A DNA stretch of 20,599 nt from an uncultured Actinomycetes bacterium (GTDB lineage: Bacteria > Actinomycetota > Coriobacteriia > Coriobacteriales > RUG844). The stretch covers positions 1-20,599 of the forward strand of contig OMSY01000039.1 in NCBI GenBank assembly GCA_900313875.1, given 5' to 3'. Of this stretch, positions 1 through 6,461 are shown one piece after another; position 1 is the stretch's first letter, and every line of letters starts with the position of its first letter. Made by a program: the position numbers and the translations under genes. The notes below the pieces were generated by a model that was not told the origin of the DNA, searched no databases, and saw only the letters and a program-made list of their open reading frames with translations.

Positions 1-234
1 CCGCACTCCGGACCGGACGAGGGGGTCTTGTCTGCGATATCCGTCCCTTGCGAGGGGGCCATGTCCGAGGAACCTGCCCTTGACGAGATGGCCATGCCCG
101 AGGGTCTCACCCCAGAGGAGATCATAGACTGGAAGATCGAGAACCTGTCCTATGAGCTGCCCGAGGACGACAAGGCGGATGCGGCGGATGAGCCGCCCGC
201 ATACCGTGGTCAGCCTTATGGTCCGGACCGCTGA
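1..234 (+). CDS. 3' end of an unidentified acidic protein (partial) or a small ORF
   Basis: The frame is open from the first base of the window and stops at 232-234, so it is most simply the C-terminal end of a gene that starts upstream. The visible part is acidic, with many Asp and Glu and a stretch reading LTPEEIIDWKIENLSYELPE. I do not recognise a family. Alternative internal starts exist: a TTG at 28 and an ATG at 61 that follows a GAGGGGG stretch, which would give a 57-residue small protein. Base composition and codon use are like the neighbouring genes. It lies 97 bp upstream of upp on the same strand and could be co-transcribed with it. No function is inferred. Confidence 0.45.
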   Translation, partial: PHSGPDEGVLSAISVPCEGAMSEEPALDEMAMPEGLTPEEIIDWKIENLSYELPEDDKADAADEPPAYRGQPYGPDR

Positions 235-270
235 CATGGTGCAGGTCCGTGCTGGGGAAGAGAGCGTGAG

Positions 271-291
271 GCAGGGTGCCTGGCGCCCTGC
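271..291 (+). other. Short GC-rich hairpin in the upp leader
   Basis: GCAGGGTGCC and GGCGCCCTGC face each other with almost no loop, giving a stable stem about 40 bp before the upp start. No T-run follows, so it is not a typical intrinsic terminator. It may be a leader structure or chance; nothing else in the 235-331 gap stands out. Confidence 0.3.
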
Positions 292-331
292 GGTACTGTC
301 CGTCCGACCCTGAATGGAAAGAAGGGAACCC

Positions 332-970
332 ATGAGCACCGTAACCGTCGTCGACCATCCACTTGTGCAGCACAAGCTCGCCCTGATGCGGGATGAGCGC
401 ACCACGAGCAAGGATTTCAGGAACCTGCTCGATGAGATAGCCCTGCTCATGGGGTACGAGGTCACGCGTCACCTGCCGACCAAGCGGGTCGAGGTCAAGA
501 CCCCGATGACGACGGGAACCTTCGATATGCTCGCAGACGACCTGTTCACGATCGTTCCCATCCTGCGGGCCGGTATAGGCATGCAGGCCGGCTTGCTCGA
601 GCTCATGCCCTTCGCGCACATCGGCACGATCGGCCTGTACCGCGAGGAGCACGCCGACGGCAGCATCGAGATCGTCGAATACTACTTCAAGATGCCCAAG
701 GACGTCGACAAGAGCCGTGTCTTCATCGTCGACCCGATGCTTGCAACGGGGGGCAGTGCCGTTGCAGCCATCTCGAGCCTCAAACGACGGGGCTGCAAGA
801 ACATCATCTTCATGTGCCTTGTGGCCGCACCCGAGGGTATCAAGGTGGTCCAGGAGGAGCACCCCGACGTGGATATCTTCACCGCTGCCATCGACGACCA
901 TCTTGACAAGCATTCCTACATCATCCCCGGCCTCGGCGATGCGGGTGACCGGATATTCGGCACACGCTGA
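332..970 (+). CDS. upp: Uracil phosphoribosyltransferase
   Basis: Cytosolic salvage enzyme that joins uracil to PRPP to give UMP and pyrophosphate. The 212-residue protein has the usual family length. It shows the PRPP loop VDPMLATGGSA at about residues 133-143 and the uracil-binding end IIPGLGDAGDRIFGTR at the C-terminus, both diagnostic of Upp. An ATG 18 bp upstream (314) is in frame, but the start at 332 is preferred because GAAGGG lies just upstream at a good distance and the family begins near this point. A uracil permease follows 134 bp downstream on the same strand, so uptake and phosphoribosylation are likely paired. No PyrR-type attenuator or clear terminator could be recognised between the two genes. 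Nothing looks broken. Confidence 0.97.
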   Translation: MSTVTVVDHPLVQHKLALMRDERTTSKDFRNLLDEIALLMGYEVTRHLPTKRVEVKTPMTTGTFDMLADDLFTIVPILRAGIGMQAGLLELMPFAHIGTIGLYREEHADGSIEIVEYYFKMPKDVDKSRVFIVDPMLATGGSAVAAISSLKRRGCKNIIFMCLVAAPEGIKVVQEEHPDVDIFTAAIDDHLDKHSYIIPGLGDAGDRIFGTR

Positions 971-1104
971 GCTGGTGGTCGAATCACCGCACGGGCCGAT
1001 GTTCGGTTTTCCGGCATGCGCGGGTGCGGAACGGGGGCGGACGTGCGATGATGCACGCTCCCGGCAGATGATGGGAATGGTTTCAAGGAGGAAAGAGGCA
1101 TCTC

Positions 1105-2469
1105 ATGTCACAGCGTGAGGTCGTAGGGGTCGATGAGCGGGTCGGGACGCTGAAGGCCATCCCGCTCGGGTTGCAGCATTTCATGTCGATGTTCGGTTCG
1201 ACGGTGCTCGTGCCGTTGCTGACGGGGATGAGCCCGTCGCTTGCGATCATGTGCTCGGGTATCGGCACGATCCTGTACCTGCTCGTCACACATCACAGGA
1301 TCCCAAGCTATCTGGGTTCGTCGTTCGCCTTCATCACCCCGATCGTGATGATCGGGGCATCGCAGGGCCTCTCTGCCGCCGGCTCGGGTATCGTGGCGGC
1401 GGGTCTCGTCTACGTGATCGTGGCGGGGATCATCAAGCTGGCAGGTACCGGGTGGATCAACCGCCTGTTGCCGACCCCGGTCGTGGCTCCCGTCATCATC
1501 GTCATCGGACTCGGGCTTTCCGCGACGGCCATCAACATGGCCTTCACGGGAGGGGGCGAGGCCTTCAACGGTGTCGGCTTGGCCGCTGCCGCCATCACGT
1601 TGCTCGCGGCGGTGTTCTTCTCCACGTTCTTCAGCGGGTTCATCGCGACGGTCCCGGTGCTGCTGGCGGTCATCGTCGGCTACATCGTCGCTGTCTTCCT
1701 CGGGCTCGTCGACTTCCAACCGGTGCTCGAGGCCAACTGGGTCGGACTGCCCCATATCGCCCCGCCGACCTTCTCGATGTCCGCCATCGTGTTGATCGCC
1801 CCGGTGGCCTTCGTGGTCATCATCGAGCATATCGGGCACCTGCTCGTGGTCGGCGAGATCGTCGGCAAGGACTATTCCGCCATGCTGCCCAAGTCCCTGC
1901 TCGGTGACGGTCTTGCCACGATGACCGCCGGCTTCCTCGGCGGTACCCCGGCGACGACCTACGCCGAGAACATCGGCGTCATGAGCGCGACCCGTGTCTA
2001 CTCGACGGAGATCTTCTGGTGGGCTGCCGGGTTCGCCTTCGTGATCGGTGCCTTCTGTCCCAAGATCGAGGCGCTCATCAACTCCATCCCCACCGCGGTC
2101 ATGGGAGGCGTCTCGCTGCTGCTCTTCGGGCTGATCGCCTCGAACGGCCTCCGCATGCTCGTCACGGACAAGGTCGACTTCTCCGACAACCGCAACCTCA
2201 TGCTCGTGAGCGTCATCATGGTCGTCGGCATCGGCATGGAGACGAGCTCGACGGTCATCCCGCTCGGCGACTATTCCCTGCCCGGCATGGCGACGGCTGC
2301 GCTGCTCGGCGTGCTCCTGAACCTCATCCTGCCCAAGAGCAAGGGGGAGGCCTCGCCTGCGCCCGTGGTGAAGGAAGTGGTCGACTCGCGTGGGCGCCCG
2401 GTGATGGGGGTGCCTGTCGTCACGTCGGAGGAGGTAGGGCAGGAGGCACAGGACACGCAGGCGGCGTAG
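1105..2469 (+). CDS. uraA: Uracil permease (NCS2/UraA family)
   Basis: Integral membrane uracil/proton symporter of 454 residues that supplies uracil to Upp, encoded just upstream. The sequence is almost wholly hydrophobic helices. It shows the family marks LGLQHFMSMFGSTVLVP near residues 21-37, the EHIGH segment with Glu241 and His245, and the signature GGTPATTYAENIG around residues 279-291, whose Glu288 corresponds to the substrate-binding Glu of E. coli UraA. The start follows AAGGAGG at 1085-1091, a slightly long but good ribosome-binding site. The hydrophilic tail (about residues 412-454) is variable in the family. Its last 50 bp overlap tail-to-tail with the 3' end of the minus-strand gene at 2420-3586, so there is no room for a separate terminator. 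Some annotations would call it pyrP. Confidence 0.95.
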   Translation: MSQREVVGVDERVGTLKAIPLGLQHFMSMFGSTVLVPLLTGMSPSLAIMCSGIGTILYLLVTHHRIPSYLGSSFAFITPIVMIGASQGLSAAGSGIVAAGLVYVIVAGIIKLAGTGWINRLLPTPVVAPVIIVIGLGLSATAINMAFTGGGEAFNGVGLAAAAITLLAAVFFSTFFSGFIATVPVLLAVIVGYIVAVFLGLVDFQPVLEANWVGLPHIAPPTFSMSAIVLIAPVAFVVIIEHIGHLLVVGEIVGKDYSAMLPKSLLGDGLATMTAGFLGGTPATTYAENIGVMSATRVYSTEIFWWAAGFAFVIGAFCPKIEALINSIPTAVMGGVSLLLFGLIASNGLRMLVTDKVDFSDNRNLMLVSVIMVVGIGMETSSTVIPLGDYSLPGMATAALLGVLLNLILPKSKGEASPAPVVKEVVDSRGRPVMGVPVVTSEEVGQEAQDTQAA

Positions 2470-3586
2470 GAACGGCTGCAGCGTCTGCCGGCAGCTCCAA
2501 GGGGTGTTGTGCCGGACCCCTCTTGTCGATGCTCTCGTCGAGAGGGGTCTCTGCAGGTCCAAGGAGACCGCCTCTGGCGGGCAGGGTCCCTGGAGGCTGC
2601 GGGAGCTCTCCCTCGTCGGGCAGGGTCCCCGCGGGTCGTGATGCGCCCTCCCCGTCGGGTGGGGCCGTCGCAGGTCGTGCGAGCCCGAACTCGTTGCGCG
2701 TGTCGAGGCGGGCGAGCGGGTCCATCTCCACGAGGTTGCCCCAGAGGCGCTTGGGCATGAAGCCCATGCGCAGGCGGGGGTTCCTGCGCTCCTCGTTGCA
2801 GATGGCATCGTAGAACCGCTTCCACAGGTCATGGACCTGCGCCTCACCTGCCGCCAGCGGTCCTATCTCGAAGCGCTCGGTCGGCACGAGCCACCAGCGT
2901 CCCTCCTGCGAGACGCCGGCGATATGGTGCACCTCGTCGTAGACCAGGAACGGCTGCGTGTTGAAGCGTGCGGCGAAATGCCCCATCATGAGGGGAACGA
3001 CGTTGGCGTTGGGGGCTATCTTCGCGCAATAGACCCCGTTCGCCGTCTTGGAGAAGCGGGCGAACTGGAGCATCCGGTGGCGCTCGCCATAGACCTGCTG
3101 CCAGATCCGGTCGAAGTCGGCGACATCGGGATGGGTATGGTCCCGCGCCGCCCAACTCCCCGCATGCATCGCATATGCGATGTAGCGGTAGACGATGCCA
3201 CCCTTGTCCTCCGCATCGCTCAGGAAGCCGACCTTGATGCGCTCGTACTCGTGCAGGCCGAGCTTGTCCACCAGGCCATCATGCACCCGTACCGCATGGT
3301 CCTGCCGGGTGACGATCTCCCGCAGGCCCTGCAGCAACCCCAGCTGCAGGTGCCTCCTCGCGACGATGTTGCAGGGGTGCTCGTGGTGCACGTAGGTGGC
3401 GAACACCGCCGAGAAGAAACCCTCGAGCGTGCCATCGTAGAGATACACGAGGTCGTGGTCGCGGGGGACGGGAGCCGAGGGTCCCCGTCCGCGGTGACGG
3501 CCACGGGTGGCGCCCCGCCCCGTGGAGGCCTTGCGGACGCAGGTGTCGAGCGTGCAGCGGGCGCAGTTGCCGGGACAGGTGCTCAT
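2420..3586 (-). CDS. DUF4130/TIGR03915-type putative DNA metabolism protein, with Cys cluster and Pro-rich tail
   Basis: Partner of the radical SAM protein encoded immediately upstream; the two families are known to occur together and are thought to act in DNA modification or repair, but the reaction is unknown. The conserved domain runs from LVYLYDGTLEGFFSAVFATY (about residues 46-65) to RMGFMPKRLWGNLVEM (about 273-288). Two parts are unusual: an N-terminal extension with Cys4, Cys8, Cys11 and Cys16 followed by an Arg/Gly-rich linker, and an 85-residue Pro-rich tail of degenerate repeats. The start at 3586 is chosen because its ATG shares an ATGA overlap with the stop of the upstream gene, meaning coupled translation; an in-frame ATG at 3595 is possible. 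The 3' end overlaps uraA by 50 bp on the other strand. The family assignment is firm; the biochemical role is not known. Confidence 0.88.
   Translation of the reverse strand: MSTCPGNCARCTLDTCVRKASTGRGATRGRHRGRGPSAPVPRDHDLVYLYDGTLEGFFSAVFATYVHHEHPCNIVARRHLQLGLLQGLREIVTRQDHAVRVHDGLVDKLGLHEYERIKVGFLSDAEDKGGIVYRYIAYAMHAGSWAARDHTHPDVADFDRIWQQVYGERHRMLQFARFSKTANGVYCAKIAPNANVVPLMMGHFAARFNTQPFLVYDEVHHIAGVSQEGRWWLVPTERFEIGPLAAGEAQVHDLWKRFYDAICNEERRNPRLRMGFMPKRLWGNLVEMDPLARLDTRNEFGLARPATAPPDGEGASRPAGTLPDEGELPQPPGTLPARGGLLGPAETPLDESIDKRGPAQHPLELPADAAAVPTPPACPVPPALPPPT
2516..2677 (-). repeat. Degenerate tandem coding repeats in the tail of the DUF4130 protein
   Basis: Residues about 304-357 can be read as four 13-14 residue units: RPATAPPDGEGAS, RPAGTLPDEGELPQ, PPGTLPARGGLLG and PAETPLDESIDKRG. 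The DNA repeats GGGCAGGGTCCC-like words at matching spacing. The segment lies after the conserved domain and is probably disordered. Confidence 0.55.
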
Positions 3587-5010
3587 GACATGCATCCGGC
3601 AGCGGGAAGCGACGCGAGCTTGCGCTCCTGCGCGGCGAACGCCCGCAGCTGCTCGCGCTGGAACGGCTGGAACGGTGCTGCTTCAGGAGGCAGCAGGTCA
3701 CGGGCGTCCGGGCCACCGTCAAGCAGCGGCTGCGCCTCCTCGAAGAGGGATAGCTGTCCAGGTGCGAGCTCGAGCCCACCCTTGCGTTTCGCGCGGGCTG
3801 AGACCGCATCGGCGACGAGTCGCGAGCGGACGAGCTCCGGTTCGAACGCCAACGGGGCACGGTACCGCCCGTTGCAGGTGATGAAGTATTGCATGCGCTT
3901 GAGCTGGAGCCTGAGCGCGGCAAGGCTGTCATGGGAGAGCGTGACGTGCCTGCGGGCACGTACAAGCCGCCTCGCCCCACGCACCCCGAGTCCAGGTACG
4001 CGCAGCAGCATCTCGTAGGGGGCGGTGTTGACCTCGATGGGGAAGAGCTCCGGATGCTGCAGGGCCCAGCTGACCTTGGGGTCGAGGAGGGGGTCGAGGA
4101 AGGGATGCTCCTCGTCCACGATCTCGGAAGCCTCGAAGCCATAGAAGCGCATGAGCCAATCCGCCTGGTAGAGCCGATGCTCCCGTTCGAGCGGCACGTC
4201 AGCCGCCACCCCGGGCAGGAGGCTGTCGTCGTTGTGCGGGAGATAGGCGGAGAAGAACACGCGCTTGAGGTCGAAACGTCGGTACAGGCTGCTTGAGAGC
4301 ATGAGTATGTCGAGGTCAGTCTCGGGTGATGCGCCGATGATGAGCTGCGTGCTCTGCCCGGCAGGGGCGAACCGTTGCCGACGCTTGCGCGAGGAAGCTC
4401 TGTCCACTCTGTCCTGTGCGACCTTCGAGGCGATGATGCCCATCGGCGCGGTGGCGGATGCGTGGGACTTGTCGGGGGCGAGGACCTGCATGCTGCGCTC
4501 GCTCGGGAGCTCGATGTTGACGCTCAGGCGGTCGGCAAGCCTGCCGAGACGGCCCACGAGCGCCTCGGAGGCACCGGGGATGGCCTTGGCATGGATGTAG
4601 CCCTCGAACCCAAGGGACTCGCGCAGTATCGACAGGGTATGGCAGAGCAGCTCCATCGTGTAGTCGGGGCTCCTGACGATGCCGGACGACAGGAACAACC
4701 CCTCGATGTAGTTGCGTCGGTAGAACGCCATCGTGAGCTCCGCGAGCTCCTGCGGCCTGAACGCGACGCGGGGGATGTCGTTGCTGCGGCGGTTCGCGCA
4801 ATAGGCGCAGTCGTACAGGCAGCTGTTCGTGAGCAGGACCTTGAGCAGCGTGATGCAGCGCCCGTCGGCGGAGAAGCTGTGGCATATCCCCGCGCAGGTG
4901 GTGCTGCCGAGGTGGCCGAGCCGCGCATCGCGGTCTATCCCGCTCGAGGTGCAGGCGACATCGTACTTGGCCGCGGCCGTGAGGAGCTCGAGCTTGGTCA
5001 TGGTGTCCAT
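3583..5010 (-). CDS. Putative DNA modification/repair radical SAM protein (TIGR03916 type)
   Basis: Radical SAM enzyme of 475 residues. The cluster motif is SCLYDCAYC, with Cys64, Cys68 and Cys71 as likely 4Fe-4S ligands. It is preceded by extra conserved cysteines (Cys20, Cys39, Cys43, Cys52) in the GICHSFSADGRC region typical of this family. FYRRNYIEGLFLSSGI (97-111) is another family mark. A helix-hairpin-helix motif, LLRVPGLGVRGARRLV (335-350), suggests DNA contact. Residues 419-423 read QLSLF, the consensus of bacterial sliding-clamp binding peptides. The start at 5010 has AGGAGAGGA just upstream and follows a strong promoter containing an SOS-type box. The gene overlaps the next by ATGA, so the pair forms an operon. 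The substrate is unknown; the combination of features points to DNA damage handling at the replication fork, which is an inference. Confidence 0.93.
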   Translation of the reverse strand: MDTMTKLELLTAAAKYDVACTSSGIDRDARLGHLGSTTCAGICHSFSADGRCITLLKVLLTNSCLYDCAYCANRRSNDIPRVAFRPQELAELTMAFYRRNYIEGLFLSSGIVRSPDYTMELLCHTLSILRESLGFEGYIHAKAIPGASEALVGRLGRLADRLSVNIELPSERSMQVLAPDKSHASATAPMGIIASKVAQDRVDRASSRKRRQRFAPAGQSTQLIIGASPETDLDILMLSSSLYRRFDLKRVFFSAYLPHNDDSLLPGVAADVPLEREHRLYQADWLMRFYGFEASEIVDEEHPFLDPLLDPKVSWALQHPELFPIEVNTAPYEMLLRVPGLGVRGARRLVRARRHVTLSHDSLAALRLQLKRMQYFITCNGRYRAPLAFEPELVRSRLVADAVSARAKRKGGLELAPGQLSLFEEAQPLLDGGPDARDLLPPEAAPFQPFQREQLRAFAAQERKLASLPAAGCMS

Positions 5011-5048
5011 GGGTCCTCTCCTGTCGTGTCGCCGTCCTGGTGAGGGGT

Positions 5049-5077
5049 ATCATAAGGCGAACAGATGTTCGTGTCAA
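5049..5077 (-). promoter_or_regulatory. Sigma-70 promoter of the radical SAM operon
   Basis: Read on the minus strand: -35 TTGACA (5077-5072), a 17-bp spacer and -10 TATGAT (5054-5049). This is nearly full consensus. It would start a transcript about 30 nt before the ATG at 5010. Confidence 0.85.
5058..5071. promoter_or_regulatory. LexA/SOS-type box in the promoter spacer
   Basis: CGAAC-AGAT-GTTCG is a perfect match to the Gram-positive LexA consensus (CGAAC-RNRY-GTTYC/G). It occupies 14 of the 17 spacer bases between -35 and -10, an ideal position for repression. LexA itself is not in the window. Confidence 0.8.
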
Positions 5078-5169
5078 TGGGAATCGTCGATCGGGTTCAA
5101 CCGGTTCCCCTTTCTGCCATGCCGTTCACCGGTGGGTTCAATTCCCTATGAATTACTCTGAATTAATCC

Positions 5170-5198
5170 TTGACACCTCGGTTGGGCAGGGGTATTCT
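5170..5198 (+). promoter_or_regulatory. Strong sigma-70 promoter upstream of the DUF6110/ATPase region
   Basis: TTGACA at 5170-5175, a 17-bp spacer, TATTCT at 5193-5198. The predicted start (about 5205) falls at the edge of the palindrome at 5206-5225. No convincing gene follows for about 570 bp, so the product is either a long leader of the gene at 5771 or a short non-coding RNA. Confidence 0.7.
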
Positions 5199-5205
5199 CG
5201 TACTC

Positions 5206-5225
5206 GAGTTAGGAAGTCCTAACTC
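5206..5225. promoter_or_regulatory. DtxR/IdeR-type iron box
   Basis: A perfect palindrome with 9-bp arms GAGTTAGGA and TCCTAACTC around AG. It contains TTAGG-N4-CCTAA, the core of the IdeR/DtxR consensus, and lies just downstream of the -10 at 5193-5198. Confidence 0.8.
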
Positions 5226-5251
5226 ACAGGAAACGACAACACTTGACAATC

Positions 5252-5466
5252 GAATAGCCGGGAAGGTGACAGTTTATCCTCCTCTCCCTTCGGTTCTCTC
5301 TTCACTGTGGCGGGGATGTTCGGGCAAACATCCCTTTGAATCATCACATCTCCTGACTCGGACACAGCATCTCCTACTGAAGGCAAACCCCCTTTTCGAT
5401 TGAACCCATGGATGGCATACCGGACTGCTTTCATGGGAAAACGAACTGTCACCTTCCCGGCTATTC
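5252..5466. repeat. 23-bp perfect inverted repeats flanking 169 bp
   Basis: The left arm (5252-5274) begins GAATAGCCGGGAAGG and the right arm (5444-5466) is its exact reverse complement over all 23 bases, ending in CCTTCCCGGCTATTC. The 169 bp between holds no gene. No target-site duplication is visible outside the arms. The layout resembles invertible phase-variation switches, which have arms of about this length around 150-200 bp. A non-autonomous mobile element is the main alternative. No recombinase gene is in the window. Confidence 0.75.
5313..5337 (+). terminator. Terminator-like hairpin inside the inverted-repeat segment
   Basis: GGGATGTT and AACATCCC pair around a CGGGCA loop and are followed by TTT. 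The T-run is short, so it is a weak terminator at best. In the opposite orientation no T-run would follow the stem. Confidence 0.4.
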
Positions 5467-5770
5467 CTGTGCGTGGAGGCAGGTGCCACGCGCCCCTGCA
5501 TCTTCCGCGGGGAAAAGTAGCCACAGGCAACTCGTTGCGGATGAGTTCGCCGCGAAATCGATACCGAATCTACCTCTGCGAATTGAAGAGTTAACCAAGG
5601 TATGCGATATTTGTGAAACTGCAGAAGTTAGTAAAGACAAACAACTTGTGCGGGTTGTAGGGTTAGGACAGCGGGAGGGCGATGGGCCCGAACGCGTCGT
5701 CGAGAGATGCAGCGCGCCCCTGGTCGGTTTGCGCGTGCTGTGCAGGAGAGCTCGTTGGAAAGGAGTGGTC

Positions 5771-6103
5771 ATGTTTTTGGAAGAGAGTGCATGGTGGTTC
5801 ATCGGAGGTATGGCGGCGGCGATCGTGGGGCGCGGCATCGTGACCAATGACAAGGTGCAGGATGGCGCCTACAAGGGTGCCGTCGCCTGCACGACCGCCG
5901 GCATCCAGGTCCGTGACCGTGTCCTGGAGACCGCGCAGAACATCAAGGACGGCGCCAACGACATCTACGAGGAAGCCAGCGAGGAGGTCAAGCAGAGGAA
6001 CCTCGCGGCCCAGAAGCGTGCCGAGATCGAGCGTCGCGTGCGTGAGAAGGTCGAGCTCGAGATCGCCGAGGAGGAGGCCGCTCTCGCCGCTGCGGCGGAT
6101 TAG
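5771..6103 (+). CDS. DUF6110-like small membrane protein, companion of metal P-type ATPase
   Basis: A 110-residue protein with one N-terminal membrane segment (about residues 7-24, WWFIGGMAAAIVGRGIV). A charged, probably coiled-coil C-terminal part follows, containing NIKDGANDIYEEASEEVKQ. The layout and the motif around the Tyr-Glu-Glu-Ala segment resemble the DUF6110 family, which is regularly found next to heavy-metal P-type ATPases in anaerobes. The ATPase gene follows at 6462. The start at 5771 is supported by AAGGAG 6 bp upstream; the frame is open further upstream to 5408, but that part does not look like protein. Its role is unknown; a metal chaperone or accessory subunit of the ATPase is an inference from context. 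Confidence 0.75.
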   Translation: MFLEESAWWFIGGMAAAIVGRGIVTNDKVQDGAYKGAVACTTAGIQVRDRVLETAQNIKDGANDIYEEASEEVKQRNLAAQKRAEIERRVREKVELEIAEEEAALAAAAD

Positions 6104-6197
6104 GTTCTTCCATCTGGATGACCCTGCGTCCCGTGTCCTGCCAGGGTGGCGGCTGTCAGCTGGGTGGGACAGAGGATGCAGGGGCAGGGAGTCGGTG

Positions 6198-6266
6198 GGT
6201 GGCACACTGGTCCCGGGGAAGGGTGCCACGTTTCGTGGCGTCCTTCCCCGGGACCAGTGTGCCACC
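6198..6266. repeat. 33-bp-stem hairpin, member of the dispersed intergenic repeat family
   Basis: Arms at 6198-6222 and 6242-6266 are perfect 25-bp reverse complements (starting GGTGGCACACTGG and CCTTCCCCGGGACC). Inside, 6223-6230 pairs with 6234-6241 apart from two wobble pairs, leaving a TTT loop. No T-run follows, so it is not a standard terminator. It sits between the DUF6110-like gene and the ATPase. Confidence 0.85.
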
Positions 6267-6270
6267 GGCG

Positions 6271-6362
6271 AGGCTGGGAGGAGCAGCGTGCCGCCGGTGG
6301 GCAAGCTCACGGGACCGGCGTGCATCCGCCCTTCTGCGGGAGCAGTGCGCCGGCGGAAGGGC
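6271..6362. repeat. Degenerate copies of the dispersed intergenic repeat
   Basis: Three units resembling the 3' arm of the hairpin at 6198-6266: GGAGCAGCGTGCCGCC, CGGGACCGGCGTGCATCC and CGGGAGCAGTGCGCCGG. Together with the hairpin they fill the 358-bp gap between the two genes. Confidence 0.6.
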
Positions 6363-6461
6363 AGCGGCATGCCGTCAGCCATCCGACAGGCTCCCGTTCC
6401 ATCCGAACCCCCTTGATGGGGTTGCTTCATACAAGGCAAGTGACGTGTTAGGAGAGGCGAT

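Larger units (their letters stand above)
5226..5770 (+). other. Gene-free leader region, AT-richer than its surroundings
   Basis: No ORF here has both a convincing start and a recognisable product. The region holds the inverted-repeat element at 5252-5466. After that come a small GCGTGG/CCACGC hairpin near 5471-5490 and an AT-rich stretch around 5580-5655. The lower GC than the flanking genes suggests foreign or relaxed sequence. Possible leader RNA structures could not be assigned to a known riboswitch class. Confidence 0.5.

Noticed and set aside
971..1104. PyrR-type attenuator before uraA
   Set aside because: Only a short CGTGC/GCACG hairpin is present; no terminator/antiterminator pair or PyrR-binding loop could be seen.
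5133..5146. tRNA T-arm-like sequence GGGTTCAATTCCC
   Set aside because: It has a TTCAATT loop with a GGG/CCC stem, but no acceptor stem, anticodon arm or CCA can be built around it.
5170..5403. 77-codon ORF over the iron box and left inverted repeat
   Set aside because: No ribosome-binding site, it would start within the promoter, and the protein resembles nothing.
5505..5540. Manganese (yybP-ykoY) riboswitch-like words GGGGAAAAGTAGCC in the ATPase leader
   Set aside because: The GGGGAGTAGC core is interrupted and the matching second conserved loop was not found.
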